The translations under genes and the position numbers were made by a program. DNA of 64,000 nucleotides, from positions 35,105 through 99,104 of the forward strand of contig CAYXVF010000006.1 of NCBI GenBank assembly GCA_964468125.1, in the 5' to 3' direction. Below are positions 43,912-53,011 of the stretch, piece after piece (the stretch's first letter is position 1; each line of letters opens with the position of its first letter). The stretch comes from CAYXVF01 sp964468125 (GTDB taxonomy: Bacteria; Myxococcota; XYA12-FULL-58-9; CAYXVF01). Under the pieces are notes generated by a model. That model made no database searches. It saw only the letters and a program-made list of their open reading frames with translations, and was not told where the DNA came from.

Positions 43912-44228
43912 GACCGATATCGAATCCTATTTGAATTGGGGCGCGGGGGCATGGGGCACGCGACCTCTCCGGTCACAGTCGACGAATCGTCCACTCGGAC
44001 GTCAGTCCAGACAACGTATTCGTCACCTACCACAGACAGGTAAAAGTTCTCGACTTTGGCCTTGCCCGCGGCACGGTCCCGAACACCGACGGGCCCTCGG
44101 AGGTCGCAGACTCGACCCGTGCATCGACGAGCTTGGCGCCACGGACACACGGACCCTCGGGTCCCGCATTGCGACGACCTTCGCCGAAGACCGCAAGGCG
44201 CTCGACACACGGATCGAGAAGGCCCTGA
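43912..44228 (+). pseudogene. Serine/threonine kinase remnant with internal loss and frameshift
   Basis: Frame 1 gives DRYRILFELGRGGMG, the kinase glycine loop. About 10 codons later a different frame gives IVHSDVSPDNVFV (catalytic HRD-type loop, from 43986) and VKVLDFGLARG. The ~100 residues between the Gly-loop and the catalytic loop are missing. Either a decayed kinase or an assembly join next to the gap. Confidence 0.55.
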
Positions 44229-44251
44229 CCGAGGGGGCATCGCCGCCGCCG

Positions 44252-44740
44252 CGCAAACAAGGCAGCTCGCGCTATGCCATCGAGTGTCGTATCCACAACG
44301 GAACGACCCAGGTCTTTAAAGCGCAGCAGCTCCGCTTGGATCGGCCGGTTACGGTACGACGGCTCCAGGGCGATTGGAATCGTGAGCGCCTGCAGCGGCA
44401 CCTCGCCCGCTTGTCCCGCCTCACCCACCCCAATGTCGCCCAGCTCCTCGATTTGGAGCAGGTCACGCAGCCAGAACCCGCGGGCCTGATCATCCGAGAA
44501 TGGATCGATGGGCACACGCTCCAGGAGCTGCTCCAATCGGCCCCCCTTCCGGCGGCACGGGCTTTGGAGATCGCAGTGCAGCTCCTGGTGGCGCTCGGGC
44601 ATGCCCACCGGCACGACGTGTACCACGGCGGGATCCATCCCCGCCACGTGATGGTGAGCAGCCAACCCGGCGTCCAGGATCAGGTGAAGCTCATCGATTT
44701 CGAGGGCAATGCGCTCGGTCTCGCCAAGGTGGCCCTCCTC
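44252..44740 (+). pseudogene. Second kinase-like fragment, catalytically degenerate
   Basis: A protein-kinase-like domain: LSRLTHPNVAQLLDLEQV, IREWIDGHTLQELLQ, HAHRHDVYHGGIHPRHVMV in place of HRD, and VKLIDFEG in place of DFG. The changed catalytic residues suggest a pseudokinase. The frame runs on into rhodanese-like sequence (AKVALLK) and then breaks, so the 3' end is unreliable. Confidence 0.5.
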
Positions 44741-44745
44741 AAGTG

Positions 44746-45147
44746 CGGGAGCTGGGGTTCTCACAGGTCTCGCACCTCAAGGGTGGGATTCTCGAATGGC
44801 GGGCGGCCGAGCACCCGGTCTGCGGGATGAACACGGAAAACGAAAGCGTCCCGGAAGCCGACGACCCGGACCAAGTGAAGAAAGCGATCGTGTCCTGTTT
44901 CGTCGCGGAGTCGGTGGAAAACACACTGCGCAGCGGACCGCCGGACGACTTCAACCCGAAGGACGCGGTGGACCGGCTCTACGATGAGTCGGCGCGCACG
45001 CAGCCGAACGACCGTTGGGTCCAGCTCAACGAGTTCCTCGACGCCATCGCCGAAGTCGCGTGGCACCGCAGACACCCGCGGGACCGCATTGCGGTCAATA
45101 CGGATCTCATGCGCGCGATGATCTTCAAGGGCGTGCCACACCCCTGA
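44746..45147 (+). pseudogene. Rhodanese C-terminal fragment joined to unrecognised ~108-residue tail
   Basis: RELGFSQVSHLKGGILEWRAAEHPV is the end of a rhodanese (sulfurtransferase) domain; the Cys-bearing part is absent. The frame then gives GMNTENESVPEADDPDQ and an unknown helical tail ending MIFKGVPHP. A separate small gene could start at the ATG 44827. A 1-2 nt frameshift near 44744 separates it from AKVALLK. Confidence 0.5.
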
Positions 45148-45171
45148 ACGCTTCAACCCCCGCGAAAGCGC

Positions 45172-45795
45172 TCAATCGTCCCGCAGCAGCACCGCGCGCA
45201 CCGGGGAGGCGTCGGCGCCTTCGAGCTTCAGGGGCATGGCGATGAGCGTGTAGAGACCCGGCGAAACGTCGTCGAGAACGATGCCTTCGAGGATCGCGAG
45301 ATCCCGCGCCGCGACCGCGGCGTGACTCTCGAGCGCCTTGCTGCTCGCCGGATCCACGGAGGGAGTGTCGATACCTACGAGCCGCACGCCCGAGTCCGCG
45401 AGCGCATGGATGAGCTCGGGGCTCAGACTCGCGAAGTCGTCGTTCCAGGACTCCGGATCCGGGAAGGAGCCGGTGGCGAACAACACGCGCGGCGCACGCA
45501 CCGGCGCCGGGAGATCGGACGGGGTGATCCTCCGCCCTCGTGTCCCCTCCACCCGCACGACTTCACAGGGTCCGTAATAGAGCTCCAAGGGCTGCGCGTC
45601 GATCGCACGGCCGCCTTTCGCGTAGTGGCTCGGCGCGTCGACATGCGCACCGATGTGCACCGTGGAGCGGATCGACGAAAGGGTCAGGTGATCTCCCGAC
45701 TCGATGTCCATCGCTACCGTGCGCTCGAAACCTACGTCACCGGGAAACACCGCCGTGCGCGCCCGAAGCGTCGGAGAAATGTCGACGAGTGTCAC
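45172..45795 (-). CDS. Cyclase family (KynB/arylformamidase-like) metal hydrolase
   Basis: 207 residues. Metal-binding HIGAHVDAPSHY (HxGxHxDxPxH) is the signature of kynurenine formamidase and related cyclases. SPVRAVLL near the end is also KynB-like. It is the last gene of the minus operon; GTG overlaps the preceding stop. It could hydrolyse a formamide, lactone or other intermediate of the aromatic amine route. Confidence 0.8.
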   Translation of the reverse strand: MTLVDISPTLRARTAVFPGDVGFERTVAMDIESGDHLTLSSIRSTVHIGAHVDAPSHYAKGGRAIDAQPLELYYGPCEVVRVEGTRGRRITPSDLPAPVRAPRVLFATGSFPDPESWNDDFASLSPELIHALADSGVRLVGIDTPSVDPASSKALESHAAVAARDLAILEGIVLDDVSPGLYTLIAMPLKLEGADASPVRAVLLRDD

Positions 45796-47228
45796 GTGGC
45801 CGGCTTCCCGCGCTGTGCTTCGGCGATTACCTTGAATTCGACCGCGATCGGCGTGGGCAACGCTCGGACGGCGATGGTGGTGCGGGTCGCTCCGTAGCTC
45901 CCCATCAGCTCCTTGTAGGTCGCGTTGAACCCCGCGAAGTCCCGGTCCATGTCGATCAGGAAGACCTGAACGTCGAGGATCGCCTCCATCGCGGTGCCCG
46001 CGTCTTCTAGGATCGTCCGCACATTCTCGATCACCGCCCGGGTTTGAGCCTCGATGTCGTAGTCACGCGGTGCTCCCTGCTCGTCCCGCACTGGTCCGCC
46101 GGGAATGCTGTTGTCTTTGCCGCTGCGCGGCCCGACGCCACTCAGAAACAGGAAGTCGCCCACGCGGCGCGCGTGGGGATAGGCCCCGACCGGCTTCGGT
46201 GCCCGCGCGCTCTCGATGCCCGTGGGGGATTCGTTCCAGGTTACGGTAGCGCCCGCGCGCGTGGTGCCGTCGCCCACGGCCGAATGCTCGCGAGACGGGG
46301 CTTCCTCAAACAGACTCTCAGTGCCACCACCGGCGAGCACGTTGCGATCGCCGCGGTAGACCTCGACGTCATCTTCGTCGAACTCGAGGTCCTTACCTCC
46401 ACCGGTGCCGGGCTCGAGACGCACGATGCCCGTGCCGGTGCCGTAGACCGGCGCGTAGGCCAAGACCTCGCCGCGATAGTTGTTGTGTTGCCCCATCGCC
46501 GCAGCGAGCCACCACATTGCTTTGAGCTTTTGGTCCGCGTTCGCCTCACGAAAAAACTGACGGGCGAGTTGGGAGACGTCTTCCAGACGACCTTCACCGA
46601 GAAACTCGAGCATCTTGCGGTTCCACTCGTCGTCCTTGAGGGCGGAGATGCGGTCGTCTTTGAGCTCGATGGGCTCCGTATGCATGCGGTTGGAGAACTG
46701 GGTGACGGCGATGGCGATGGCCTTCTTCCCCTGCGCCTCAACGGCGTCGCGTGCCGCTTTTCCGAGGACGAGGGTCTCGGCTCGATCCGCGTACATGTTG
46801 CAGGAGACCACCGAGGCTGGAATGCGGTTGTCGGGGTTGAGGAGCTTCAGGGCCACCACCGTTCCCGTGTCGATGGGAAAACCGTGGTAGGCCACCGTCC
46901 GGGCGTGGAGTCCCCGGTGCTCGGCGGCGGTCACGTAGGCTTTCGCATAGTCCGGATCCATTCGGAACGAGTACGGAATCGAGCCCAGGGCGTGCCACTC
47001 GGGGTCAACGTAGGTCCACTCCGGTTTCGGATCCGCCTGCATTTGGTGTCCCAAGATGGAAAGCCACTTGGTGGAGTAGATCACGAGCAGCTCGGCGTCG
47101 CTCTCCTCGATCTCGCGGCGCACCTGCTCCATCGCGTTTCGAATCGCCTGGTAGCCTTCGTTTTCGTCCGGGCAGAGGAGCGGGTGCGGCTTGGTTCCCA
47201 CGATGTAGGCTCGAATGAATCCGCTCAC
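45792..47228 (-). CDS. Fusion of extradiol dioxygenase alpha subunit (AmnA-like) and RidA-type deaminase (AmnD-like)
   Basis: 478 residues. Residues 1-~285 follow the LigB-fold alpha subunit of 2-aminophenol 1,6-dioxygenase; the second iron His site is replaced (IYSTKWLS versus VHSPHW in the partner), so this half is likely structural. Residues ~340-478 are RidA/YjgF: KPVGAYPHARRVGDFLFLSG, IENVRTILEDAGTAM and RTTIAVRALP, as in 2-aminomuconate deaminase. A Gly/Glu-rich linker joins them. GTG start overlaps the beta gene stop. The fusion would tether ring cleavage to a later deamination. Confidence 0.75.
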   Translation of the reverse strand: MSGFIRAYIVGTKPHPLLCPDENEGYQAIRNAMEQVRREIEESDAELLVIYSTKWLSILGHQMQADPKPEWTYVDPEWHALGSIPYSFRMDPDYAKAYVTAAEHRGLHARTVAYHGFPIDTGTVVALKLLNPDNRIPASVVSCNMYADRAETLVLGKAARDAVEAQGKKAIAIAVTQFSNRMHTEPIELKDDRISALKDDEWNRKMLEFLGEGRLEDVSQLARQFFREANADQKLKAMWWLAAAMGQHNNYRGEVLAYAPVYGTGTGIVRLEPGTGGGKDLEFDEDDVEVYRGDRNVLAGGGTESLFEEAPSREHSAVGDGTTRAGATVTWNESPTGIESARAPKPVGAYPHARRVGDFLFLSGVGPRSGKDNSIPGGPVRDEQGAPRDYDIEAQTRAVIENVRTILEDAGTAMEAILDVQVFLIDMDRDFAGFNATYKELMGSYGATRTTIAVRALPTPIAVEFKVIAEAQRGKPAT

Positions 47229-48124
47229 GACGCCGCCTCCTCACTCTCCGGATCCCAGCTCACCACCGCGTTGCCGGTGCCGATCACGGTGCCGTAGGCA
47301 TGCACTTCCCCCGGATAGTCCGGGTAGCCTGCGGCCGCGAGCATGAAGGTGATGGAGCCGCCGCGGGCCTCGCTCACCGCGTGCTCGATGAAGTCCGGCA
47401 TCTCGTCGAGCCAGGCGCGCACCTGGCCGCGCCGAATCAAGTCGAGAATGTGCATGTCCCAGAGGTATTGGTGGTGGTTGTAGGGACGCTCCGCCGACAT
47501 GTCCTCGGGGATCACCGGCTCTTTCGTGAAGTGCCGGTGACTGAGGCTCGAGGAAGCGAGCACGATCGCGCGCTTGCCGCTCTTTTCCACCGCCGTACGC
47601 ACCGCTTCGCCGAGGGCCATCATCTGCCGGTCACCGACGTCGAGGCCGAAGTAGTCGTAGGCCGCATTCGCTGAAATCCCGACGATCGGCTTGTCCCAAT
47701 CCGGGTTAATGAGATGGCACGACGTCACCGTGCCGTAGTCGATCCGGAAATCCGGGTTGCGCATCATCTGGGTGGGAAGTCCCGCTCGCGACGCTTCTTC
47801 GCAGCAAAGCTCTGCGAGCTCCACGTCCACCTTCAGGTCGTACCGGTAGCGAAAGAGATGCGGGAAGATCGGGTCGACGGAGAGCGACCGAAAGGACTCG
47901 ACCCCGAGAAAGTGATGCCCACACACGGTCCGCCAGTGCGGCGAGTGGACGACGATGACGTCGTAGTCCTTCTTCGCAATGATGCGCCGGAGACGCTCGT
48001 AGCCGAATCGAAGCTCTTCCCAGCCCCCCTCGGAGCGCGGCTCGTTTTGCGGCGGGTTCTCCGCATAGACCAAGTGAGGGGGATGGGGGGCGATGCACCC
48101 CAAGACCACGCGCCCTTTACTCAT
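47225..48124 (-). CDS. Class III extradiol dioxygenase, catalytic beta subunit (AmnB-like)
   Basis: 299 residues. Iron-binding residues are intact: H14 in APHPPH, H63 in VVHSPHW, and Glu in the SEARGGS segment. NPDFRIDYGTVTSCHLINP and SSSLSHRHF are LigB features. Expected to cleave the ring of a 2-aminophenol-type substrate with oxygen. ATG overlaps the aldehyde dehydrogenase stop (TAATG). Confidence 0.8.
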   Translation of the reverse strand: MSKGRVVLGCIAPHPPHLVYAENPPQNEPRSEGGWEELRFGYERLRRIIAKKDYDVIVVHSPHWRTVCGHHFLGVESFRSLSVDPIFPHLFRYRYDLKVDVELAELCCEEASRAGLPTQMMRNPDFRIDYGTVTSCHLINPDWDKPIVGISANAAYDYFGLDVGDRQMMALGEAVRTAVEKSGKRAIVLASSSLSHRHFTKEPVIPEDMSAERPYNHHQYLWDMHILDLIRRGQVRAWLDEMPDFIEHAVSEARGGSITFMLAAAGYPDYPGEVHAYGTVIGTGNAVVSWDPESEEAAS

Positions 48125-49569
48125 TAGTGTCCTCCGTCTTCGAGCTTGATGCAGACGTTTCGCGCTTCGCTGTAGAAATCGAGGGACCACTTACCGCCCT
48201 CGCGTCCGACGCCGCTGTTCTTCATGCCGCCGAAGACCACGCGCAGGTCGCGGTGAAGCCAGGTGTTGACCCAGACCATTCCAGATTCCAGGCGAGCGGA
48301 GACCCGGTGAGCCCGGGCGAGATCGCGGGTCCAGAGCGATGCGGCGAGGCCGTATTCCACACCGTTCGCAACCGCCAAGGCTTCCGCCTCCGTCTCAAAG
48401 GGGTGCAGACTCGCGACGGGTCCAAAGATTTCTTCGGTGGCGCAGCGGCTGTTCGGGTCGAGGTCCGCGACCAACGTCGGCTCGACGAAGAAGCCTCCCG
48501 ACAGGTGCTCGGGGAGCTCCGGGCGCCCTCCGCCCGCCACCACCCGTCCGCCTTCTTGCTGGGCGAGTGCGATGTAGCCTTCGACTTTGTCGCGATGCGC
48601 GGCGGAGATCAGGGCGCCGAGCTCGGTCGATCGGTCTGAAGGGTCGCCGACCTTCAAGCCGCGAACGCGCTCGGTGAGTGCCGCCAGGAATCGATCGTAG
48701 ATCGAGCGCTCCACCAGAATTCGCGAGCCACAGAGGCAGACCTGCCCCTGATTGGTGAAGGCCGCTCGGACCGCGCCTTCCACCGCCCGGTCGAAGTCGC
48801 AGTCGGCGAACACCAATGTCGGGTTCTTTCCTCCAAGCTCGAGAGAGAGCTTCTTGAACTGCGGCGCCGCGGCTTGGGCCACTCTTCGACCGGTCGCTGT
48901 CCCGCCGGTGAAGGAGATCGCCTTCACGCCTCGATGCTCCACGAGCGCAGCCCCCGCCTCCGGACCAAATCCGTGAACGAGGTTGTAGACCCCGGCCGGC
49001 AATCCGGCATTGAGACACACTTCACCGAGGAGGGTCGCCGTGTAGGGACTGAGCTCGCTGGGCTTCGCCACGACTGCGTTGCCCATGGCAAGGGCCGGGG
49101 CGACCTTCCAGCTCAGCAAATAGATCGGCAGATTCCAGGGAGTGATGAGACCGACGACACCGATTGGCTGACGCAGGGTGTAGTTCAACGCGTCGGCCAT
49201 CTGGAACGCACCCTCGTGGGTGTGCCGGATCGCGCCCGCGAAGAAGCGGAAATTCGCGATGGCGCGCGGGATGTCAATCCGCTCGGCGAGTCCCAGCGGT
49301 TTTCCGGTATCCTCGGACTCGGCACAGGCAAATTCCTCCGCGCGCGCTTCGATGCCATCTGCGATGCGATCGAGCACCGCCGCCCGCTCCTCCCGGGAGC
49401 GCTCGCCCCAGACCAACTGTGCCGCAGAGGCTTGCGCCACCGCCGCGTCGACCTGCGCGCCGCGGGAGCGGGGGAGCACCGCCAACCGCTCTCCCGTCGC
49501 GGGACGGACAGTTTCGAGCGTCTCCGCAGTCGTTTGCCACCCCGAGCCGATGAGATTTCGTAGCTCCAT
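48124..49569 (-). CDS. Aldehyde dehydrogenase (2-aminomuconic semialdehyde dehydrogenase-like)
   Basis: 481 residues. NAD-dependent ALDH: TPWNLPIYLLSWKVAPALA, FTGGTATGRRVAQ, catalytic Glu in LELGGKNP, catalytic Cys in NQGQVCLCGSR, and EIFGPVASLHPF. Close in pattern to ALDH8/hydroxymuconic semialdehyde dehydrogenases. Context suggests oxidation of the ring-cleavage semialdehyde. ATG preceded by GAGGAGG. Confidence 0.82.
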   Translation of the reverse strand: MELRNLIGSGWQTTAETLETVRPATGERLAVLPRSRGAQVDAAVAQASAAQLVWGERSREERAAVLDRIADGIEARAEEFACAESEDTGKPLGLAERIDIPRAIANFRFFAGAIRHTHEGAFQMADALNYTLRQPIGVVGLITPWNLPIYLLSWKVAPALAMGNAVVAKPSELSPYTATLLGEVCLNAGLPAGVYNLVHGFGPEAGAALVEHRGVKAISFTGGTATGRRVAQAAAPQFKKLSLELGGKNPTLVFADCDFDRAVEGAVRAAFTNQGQVCLCGSRILVERSIYDRFLAALTERVRGLKVGDPSDRSTELGALISAAHRDKVEGYIALAQQEGGRVVAGGGRPELPEHLSGGFFVEPTLVADLDPNSRCATEEIFGPVASLHPFETEAEALAVANGVEYGLAASLWTRDLARAHRVSARLESGMVWVNTWLHRDLRVVFGGMKNSGVGREGGKWSLDFYSEARNVCIKLEDGGH

Positions 49570-49623
49570 CGGTTCCTCCTCTAGCACGCTTCGATCCGCT
49601 CGCGCCCAAGGCGAAAGCCAGGA

Positions 49624-50775
49624 TCAGAGCGGCCGGCCGCCTCCCTGCCCGCTCCCCCAGGAGCCGAAAGAGAAAAACCCTTCCTGGTGATCCTCTACCT
49701 CAAAGTACCAGCGGTCCCGGTCCGGGTCCCACTCGTCCCAGGTGTGGATCGCCTCCAGCGCGTCGAGCCTGTCCGCGGGCACCACGCCCTCCACGATGAA
49801 CGCCTTCTGGCGATAGAGGGGGTAAGGATTGCGCAGCTCGAAGCCGAGCACCCCCAGGCAGGCCCGTGCCACGTACCAAGTCGCCTGGGGATTCCATCCG
49901 TGGGCGATCTTAATCACGATCCCGAGCCCCTTGGGGAACTCCGAATGCTCGATGGCCATGCCGAGAAGACCATCGGCCCCCTCTTTTGCGATCACCTTGC
50001 CGCCGCACGCCTTCAGGATCGTCGAGTCCAGGCGATTGAAGCCCCCGATCAGATCCGGGTGGCGCGTCATCGCCTCCCAGATCCAGTCCTCGTCCTTGGT
50101 AGCTGCGAGCCCCGCGTAGACCGTGGCGAGCTCGTTCACCGTCATGCTCACGGTGGGAAACCCGTCGCCGTCGCGGGCGACCCTCAATGGCGTCCAATCC
50201 TCACCCAGGAATCGCCTAGCCTGTTCCAGGTAAGCCTGAAAAAACGGGTGATGCGGCAAGGTGTAGCCCACCCTTTTCCAGCCCTTGAGGCGGCAGCCCT
50301 TTAGGATCGCCGCATGTTGTCCGGAGCTGTTGTTGTACCAGCGGCGCGGTCGACGTACCTGACGACCGAATTGCACGAGCGGTAAGTCGAGAGGCGTTTG
50401 CATCAACCCCCACTCGGACTCATCGAGCAGGGACTGGGCTGCGGCTACGTGGTCGGCGGTGCCGTTGTGACTTGCCACCGAGATCGCACGTTGTTCCCAA
50501 TTCGTCAAAGGTTCGAGCTCATCGGCGAAGACTTTGAGCATCACCGGCTTCATGCAAGAGCGTCCATAGCACAGGACGTTGCCACCGAAGCTGTGGATCA
50601 GCTCTCCCCCCGAGACCCAGGCAATGGCCCCGTGAATCGTTGTCTCGCTGACTCCATTGCGGCGGTAGTCCACGAGCGGCTGCCATTCAACGTCACGACC
50701 GGTAGCGATTCCCTCGTTGCGGTCACCCAAGGGGGAGCTCGGATAGATCTCGGCACCGACCTTCGGGTTGCTCAT
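49624..50775 (-). CDS. Asparaginase II family amidohydrolase
   Basis: 383 residues. NNSSGQHAAILKGCRLKGW is the family's SGKHAG-type segment; CYGRSCMKPVMLKV, SVASHNGTADHV and GGKVIAKEGADGLLGMA also match the bacterial asparaginase II (PF06089) family. In this catabolic operon it may act on another amide. ATG overlaps the monooxygenase stop. Confidence 0.76.
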   Translation of the reverse strand: MSNPKVGAEIYPSSPLGDRNEGIATGRDVEWQPLVDYRRNGVSETTIHGAIAWVSGGELIHSFGGNVLCYGRSCMKPVMLKVFADELEPLTNWEQRAISVASHNGTADHVAAAQSLLDESEWGLMQTPLDLPLVQFGRQVRRPRRWYNNSSGQHAAILKGCRLKGWKRVGYTLPHHPFFQAYLEQARRFLGEDWTPLRVARDGDGFPTVSMTVNELATVYAGLAATKDEDWIWEAMTRHPDLIGGFNRLDSTILKACGGKVIAKEGADGLLGMAIEHSEFPKGLGIVIKIAHGWNPQATWYVARACLGVLGFELRNPYPLYRQKAFIVEGVVPADRLDALEAIHTWDEWDPDRDRWYFEVEDHQEGFFSFGSWGSGQGGGRPL

Positions 50776-51989
50776 CCCACCGCCTCCTCGATTCTCGGCC
50801 GAACCTTTTCCATCAAGGCGCGCATGTTCCGGATCACGCGTTCGTTGTCGTGGTTGAAGAAGTCGAACCAGAGCATCAGACGATCCTCTGGATGAAAGCG
50901 GTCGATCGCTTGGGCCGCAACTTCCTCTACATTACCGACCAGTGCGTTATCCGCCGCCTTCTCTACCTTTTGTGGATCGAGCGTGCCCTCCAGGGCGCTC
51001 CAATAGGCGCCGAGTGCTTTGCGCGCCTCTCCCCGAGCCGCTTCGGAACGCTCCGAGTCGCTCAGTCCAGGCTCATCGTTCAAGAAGACGAAGGTGGTGC
51101 GTGGCATGAAGCCGCGCTGCCACCCGCCTCCATGGTAGGCGCGGGACATGCGTTCGTGGGTCGCCTCGATCACCTCGGCACGGGTGATCGACAGATTGAA
51201 GACCTGAACCGGCAGCCACTCGTTGACCTTCACCTGAAGCTCCGGGTCGTGGCTCCCGATCACGAGCTGCACGAGGTCTCGGCGCCAATCCTGAGGGACG
51301 ATCTTGACGGGCTCAAAGCGGTAGCGTTTGGCGAGCGGGTAGCGCTCGAGGATCTGTCCCGCCGCCTTTTGAACCCGTTCCCAGTCTTCGTCGCTGCGGA
51401 AATCCTCGCGCGTGAGCGCGTGTTGCTCCGTGTCCTCGCTCGAGAGCTCCTCCCCTCGGAGCAGCCGCAGAAAAACCTCACACGCTTCGGCGAAGATCTT
51501 GCCGCGCACCGCGAGCCACCCCGCCTCCTCGACCGGGTCGCGCGGGGTGACGCCATAGGCGCGGTTCATGAAATCGAAGCGCCCCGCGGAAAACCCAACG
51601 TGAAGTCTGCGCTTCTCCTCCGGGTCCACGCCGTGGAGTGAGGCGAAGTACGCGATCCGCTCGGCAGCGGCGATCGGCCCGCCATTCGAGAGCAGATTCA
51701 TCACGGCCGAGCCCACCTCGAGCTGTTTGGTTTCCGCCAACACCTTCTGAGCAAGCTGAAAGATGTCGACGTTGAGGCCGATCTCCCCCTGCCAGTGAGG
51801 GACCACGGGTTTTTCGTGTTTCTTCTGGGTCTGAGTGGAGAGATGGGCCTCCGCGACCCAAGCCACGCCAAAGCCCATTTCGTCGGCCGCGCGCAGCTGG
51901 TCGAAGAAGTTGCGAAACATTCGCCCTTCGTCCGGGAGCACTCCGTCCACCGGAGTCTGGCTGATCGAAAAGAAGATGTCGTAGTTCAC
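50772..51989 (-). CDS. Luciferase-like flavin-dependent monooxygenase (LLM class)
   Basis: 405 residues. TIM-barrel start SQTPVDGVLPDEGRMFRNF, EMGFGVAWVAEAHL, LEVGSAVMNLLSNGGPIAAAERIAY and RLHVGFSAGRFDF are LLM-family features. Uses reduced flavin and oxygen. In context it could hydroxylate the aromatic substrate before ring cleavage, but the substrate is unknown. GTG start. Confidence 0.8.
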   Translation of the reverse strand: MNYDIFFSISQTPVDGVLPDEGRMFRNFFDQLRAADEMGFGVAWVAEAHLSTQTQKKHEKPVVPHWQGEIGLNVDIFQLAQKVLAETKQLEVGSAVMNLLSNGGPIAAAERIAYFASLHGVDPEEKRRLHVGFSAGRFDFMNRAYGVTPRDPVEEAGWLAVRGKIFAEACEVFLRLLRGEELSSEDTEQHALTREDFRSDEDWERVQKAAGQILERYPLAKRYRFEPVKIVPQDWRRDLVQLVIGSHDPELQVKVNEWLPVQVFNLSITRAEVIEATHERMSRAYHGGGWQRGFMPRTTFVFLNDEPGLSDSERSEAARGEARKALGAYWSALEGTLDPQKVEKAADNALVGNVEEVAAQAIDRFHPEDRLMLWFDFFNHDNERVIRNMRALMEKVRPRIEEAVG

Positions 51990-51998
51990 GCTTGCTCC

Positions 51999-52781
51999 TC
52001 AGATGCTATTGAGACGTCCGCCGTCGACCGAGAGACTCACTCCCCGGACGAAGGACGCAGCCGGGCTCGCCAAGAACGCCACGACGTTGGCGACCTCTTT
52101 GGGGCGTCCCAGGCGTTTCTCGGGCACGGTGGCGAGCCACCGTGCATTCGCCTCCTCCTCGCTCACCCCGAGACGCTTGGCCACCCCAACGCGGAGACTG
52201 TCCAGACGCTCGGTGTCCGTAAAGCCGGGGAGCACGTTGTTGACGGTGATCCCGGGAGGCAGCTCCTTCGCGAGCGTCTTGGCCCAGGAGGCGGTCGCAC
52301 CTCGGACCGTGTTGCTCACCCCGAGGTTGGGGATCGGCTCGTACACCGAGGTGGACACCACGTTCACCAGACGCCCATAGCCGCGCTCCTTCATTCCGGG
52401 AAGCACCGCCTTCAACAGCGCATGGGGCGTGAGCACCAAACGGCGTAGACCCGCCTCGAAATCCTCGGATGCGGCTTCGATGATCGGTCCTCCGGGGGGC
52501 CCGCCGCTGTTGCCGATCAGAATCTCGATCGGCCCGGCTTCGAGACATTCGCGCACGACTTCAACCGTCGCCGCGGTGTCGTTCCAGTCGCTTTCGAGGA
52601 CCACCGGCTCCGGCTGCCCCGCCGCCGCGATCTCCGCTTTCAACGCCTCGAGCCGCTCCCGGCGACGGCCCATCAGGAGGGTCTGCGCCCCGAGCCCGGC
52701 GAGCGCCTGCGCCACCGCCCGACCGATCCCCGCGCTCGATCCACCGACCAGGGCGCGTTTTCCCAGCAACGAAAGCTCCAT
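51999..52781 (-). CDS. SDR-fold oxidoreductase lacking YxxxK
   Basis: 260 residues. Cofactor loop GGSSAGIGRAVAQ, GNSGGPPGGP (NAG-like), and SerVSTS are present. The usual catalytic YxxxK is replaced by SNTVR (LGVSNTVRGATASWAK). Such variants exist in the family, but classical reduction chemistry is doubtful. First gene of the amine-degradation-like operon; GAGGGGAC precedes the ATG. Divergent from the persulfide operon. Confidence 0.78.
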   Translation of the reverse strand: MELSLLGKRALVGGSSAGIGRAVAQALAGLGAQTLLMGRRRERLEALKAEIAAAGQPEPVVLESDWNDTAATVEVVRECLEAGPIEILIGNSGGPPGGPIIEAASEDFEAGLRRLVLTPHALLKAVLPGMKERGYGRLVNVVSTSVYEPIPNLGVSNTVRGATASWAKTLAKELPPGITVNNVLPGFTDTERLDSLRVGVAKRLGVSEEEANARWLATVPEKRLGRPKEVANVVAFLASPAASFVRGVSLSVDGGRLNSI

Positions 52782-52965
52782 CCTGTCCCCTCGCTCGCGA
52801 AGAGCCGTCCCTATCGCAACGCACGAGGGGTGTTAAGCGATTCGCGCCCTCCGCACCCCGCGCGCCGGACCCGCCGTCGTCGCGCAACCTCGCAAGATGA
52901 CTCAACACGAATGAAACAGGACGAAACGCCACAGCGGCAAAGTGCCGCAGTCTTCAACTCCGACC

Positions 52966-52980
52966 TGGCAAGGAATTTGC
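52966..52980 (+). promoter_or_regulatory. Candidate sigma-54 (-24/-12) promoter for sulfur operon
   Basis: TGGCAAGGAATTTGC (52966-52980) has GG and GC exactly 10 nt apart, as in TGGCAC-N5-TTGC; one core mismatch (A for C). A start point near 52992 would leave a ~20-nt leader with GTGGAGGAACG before the persulfide dioxygenase ATG. Confidence 0.6.
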
Positions 52981-53011
52981 TCATCTCTGCGGCGGAAGTG
53001 GAGGAACGAGA

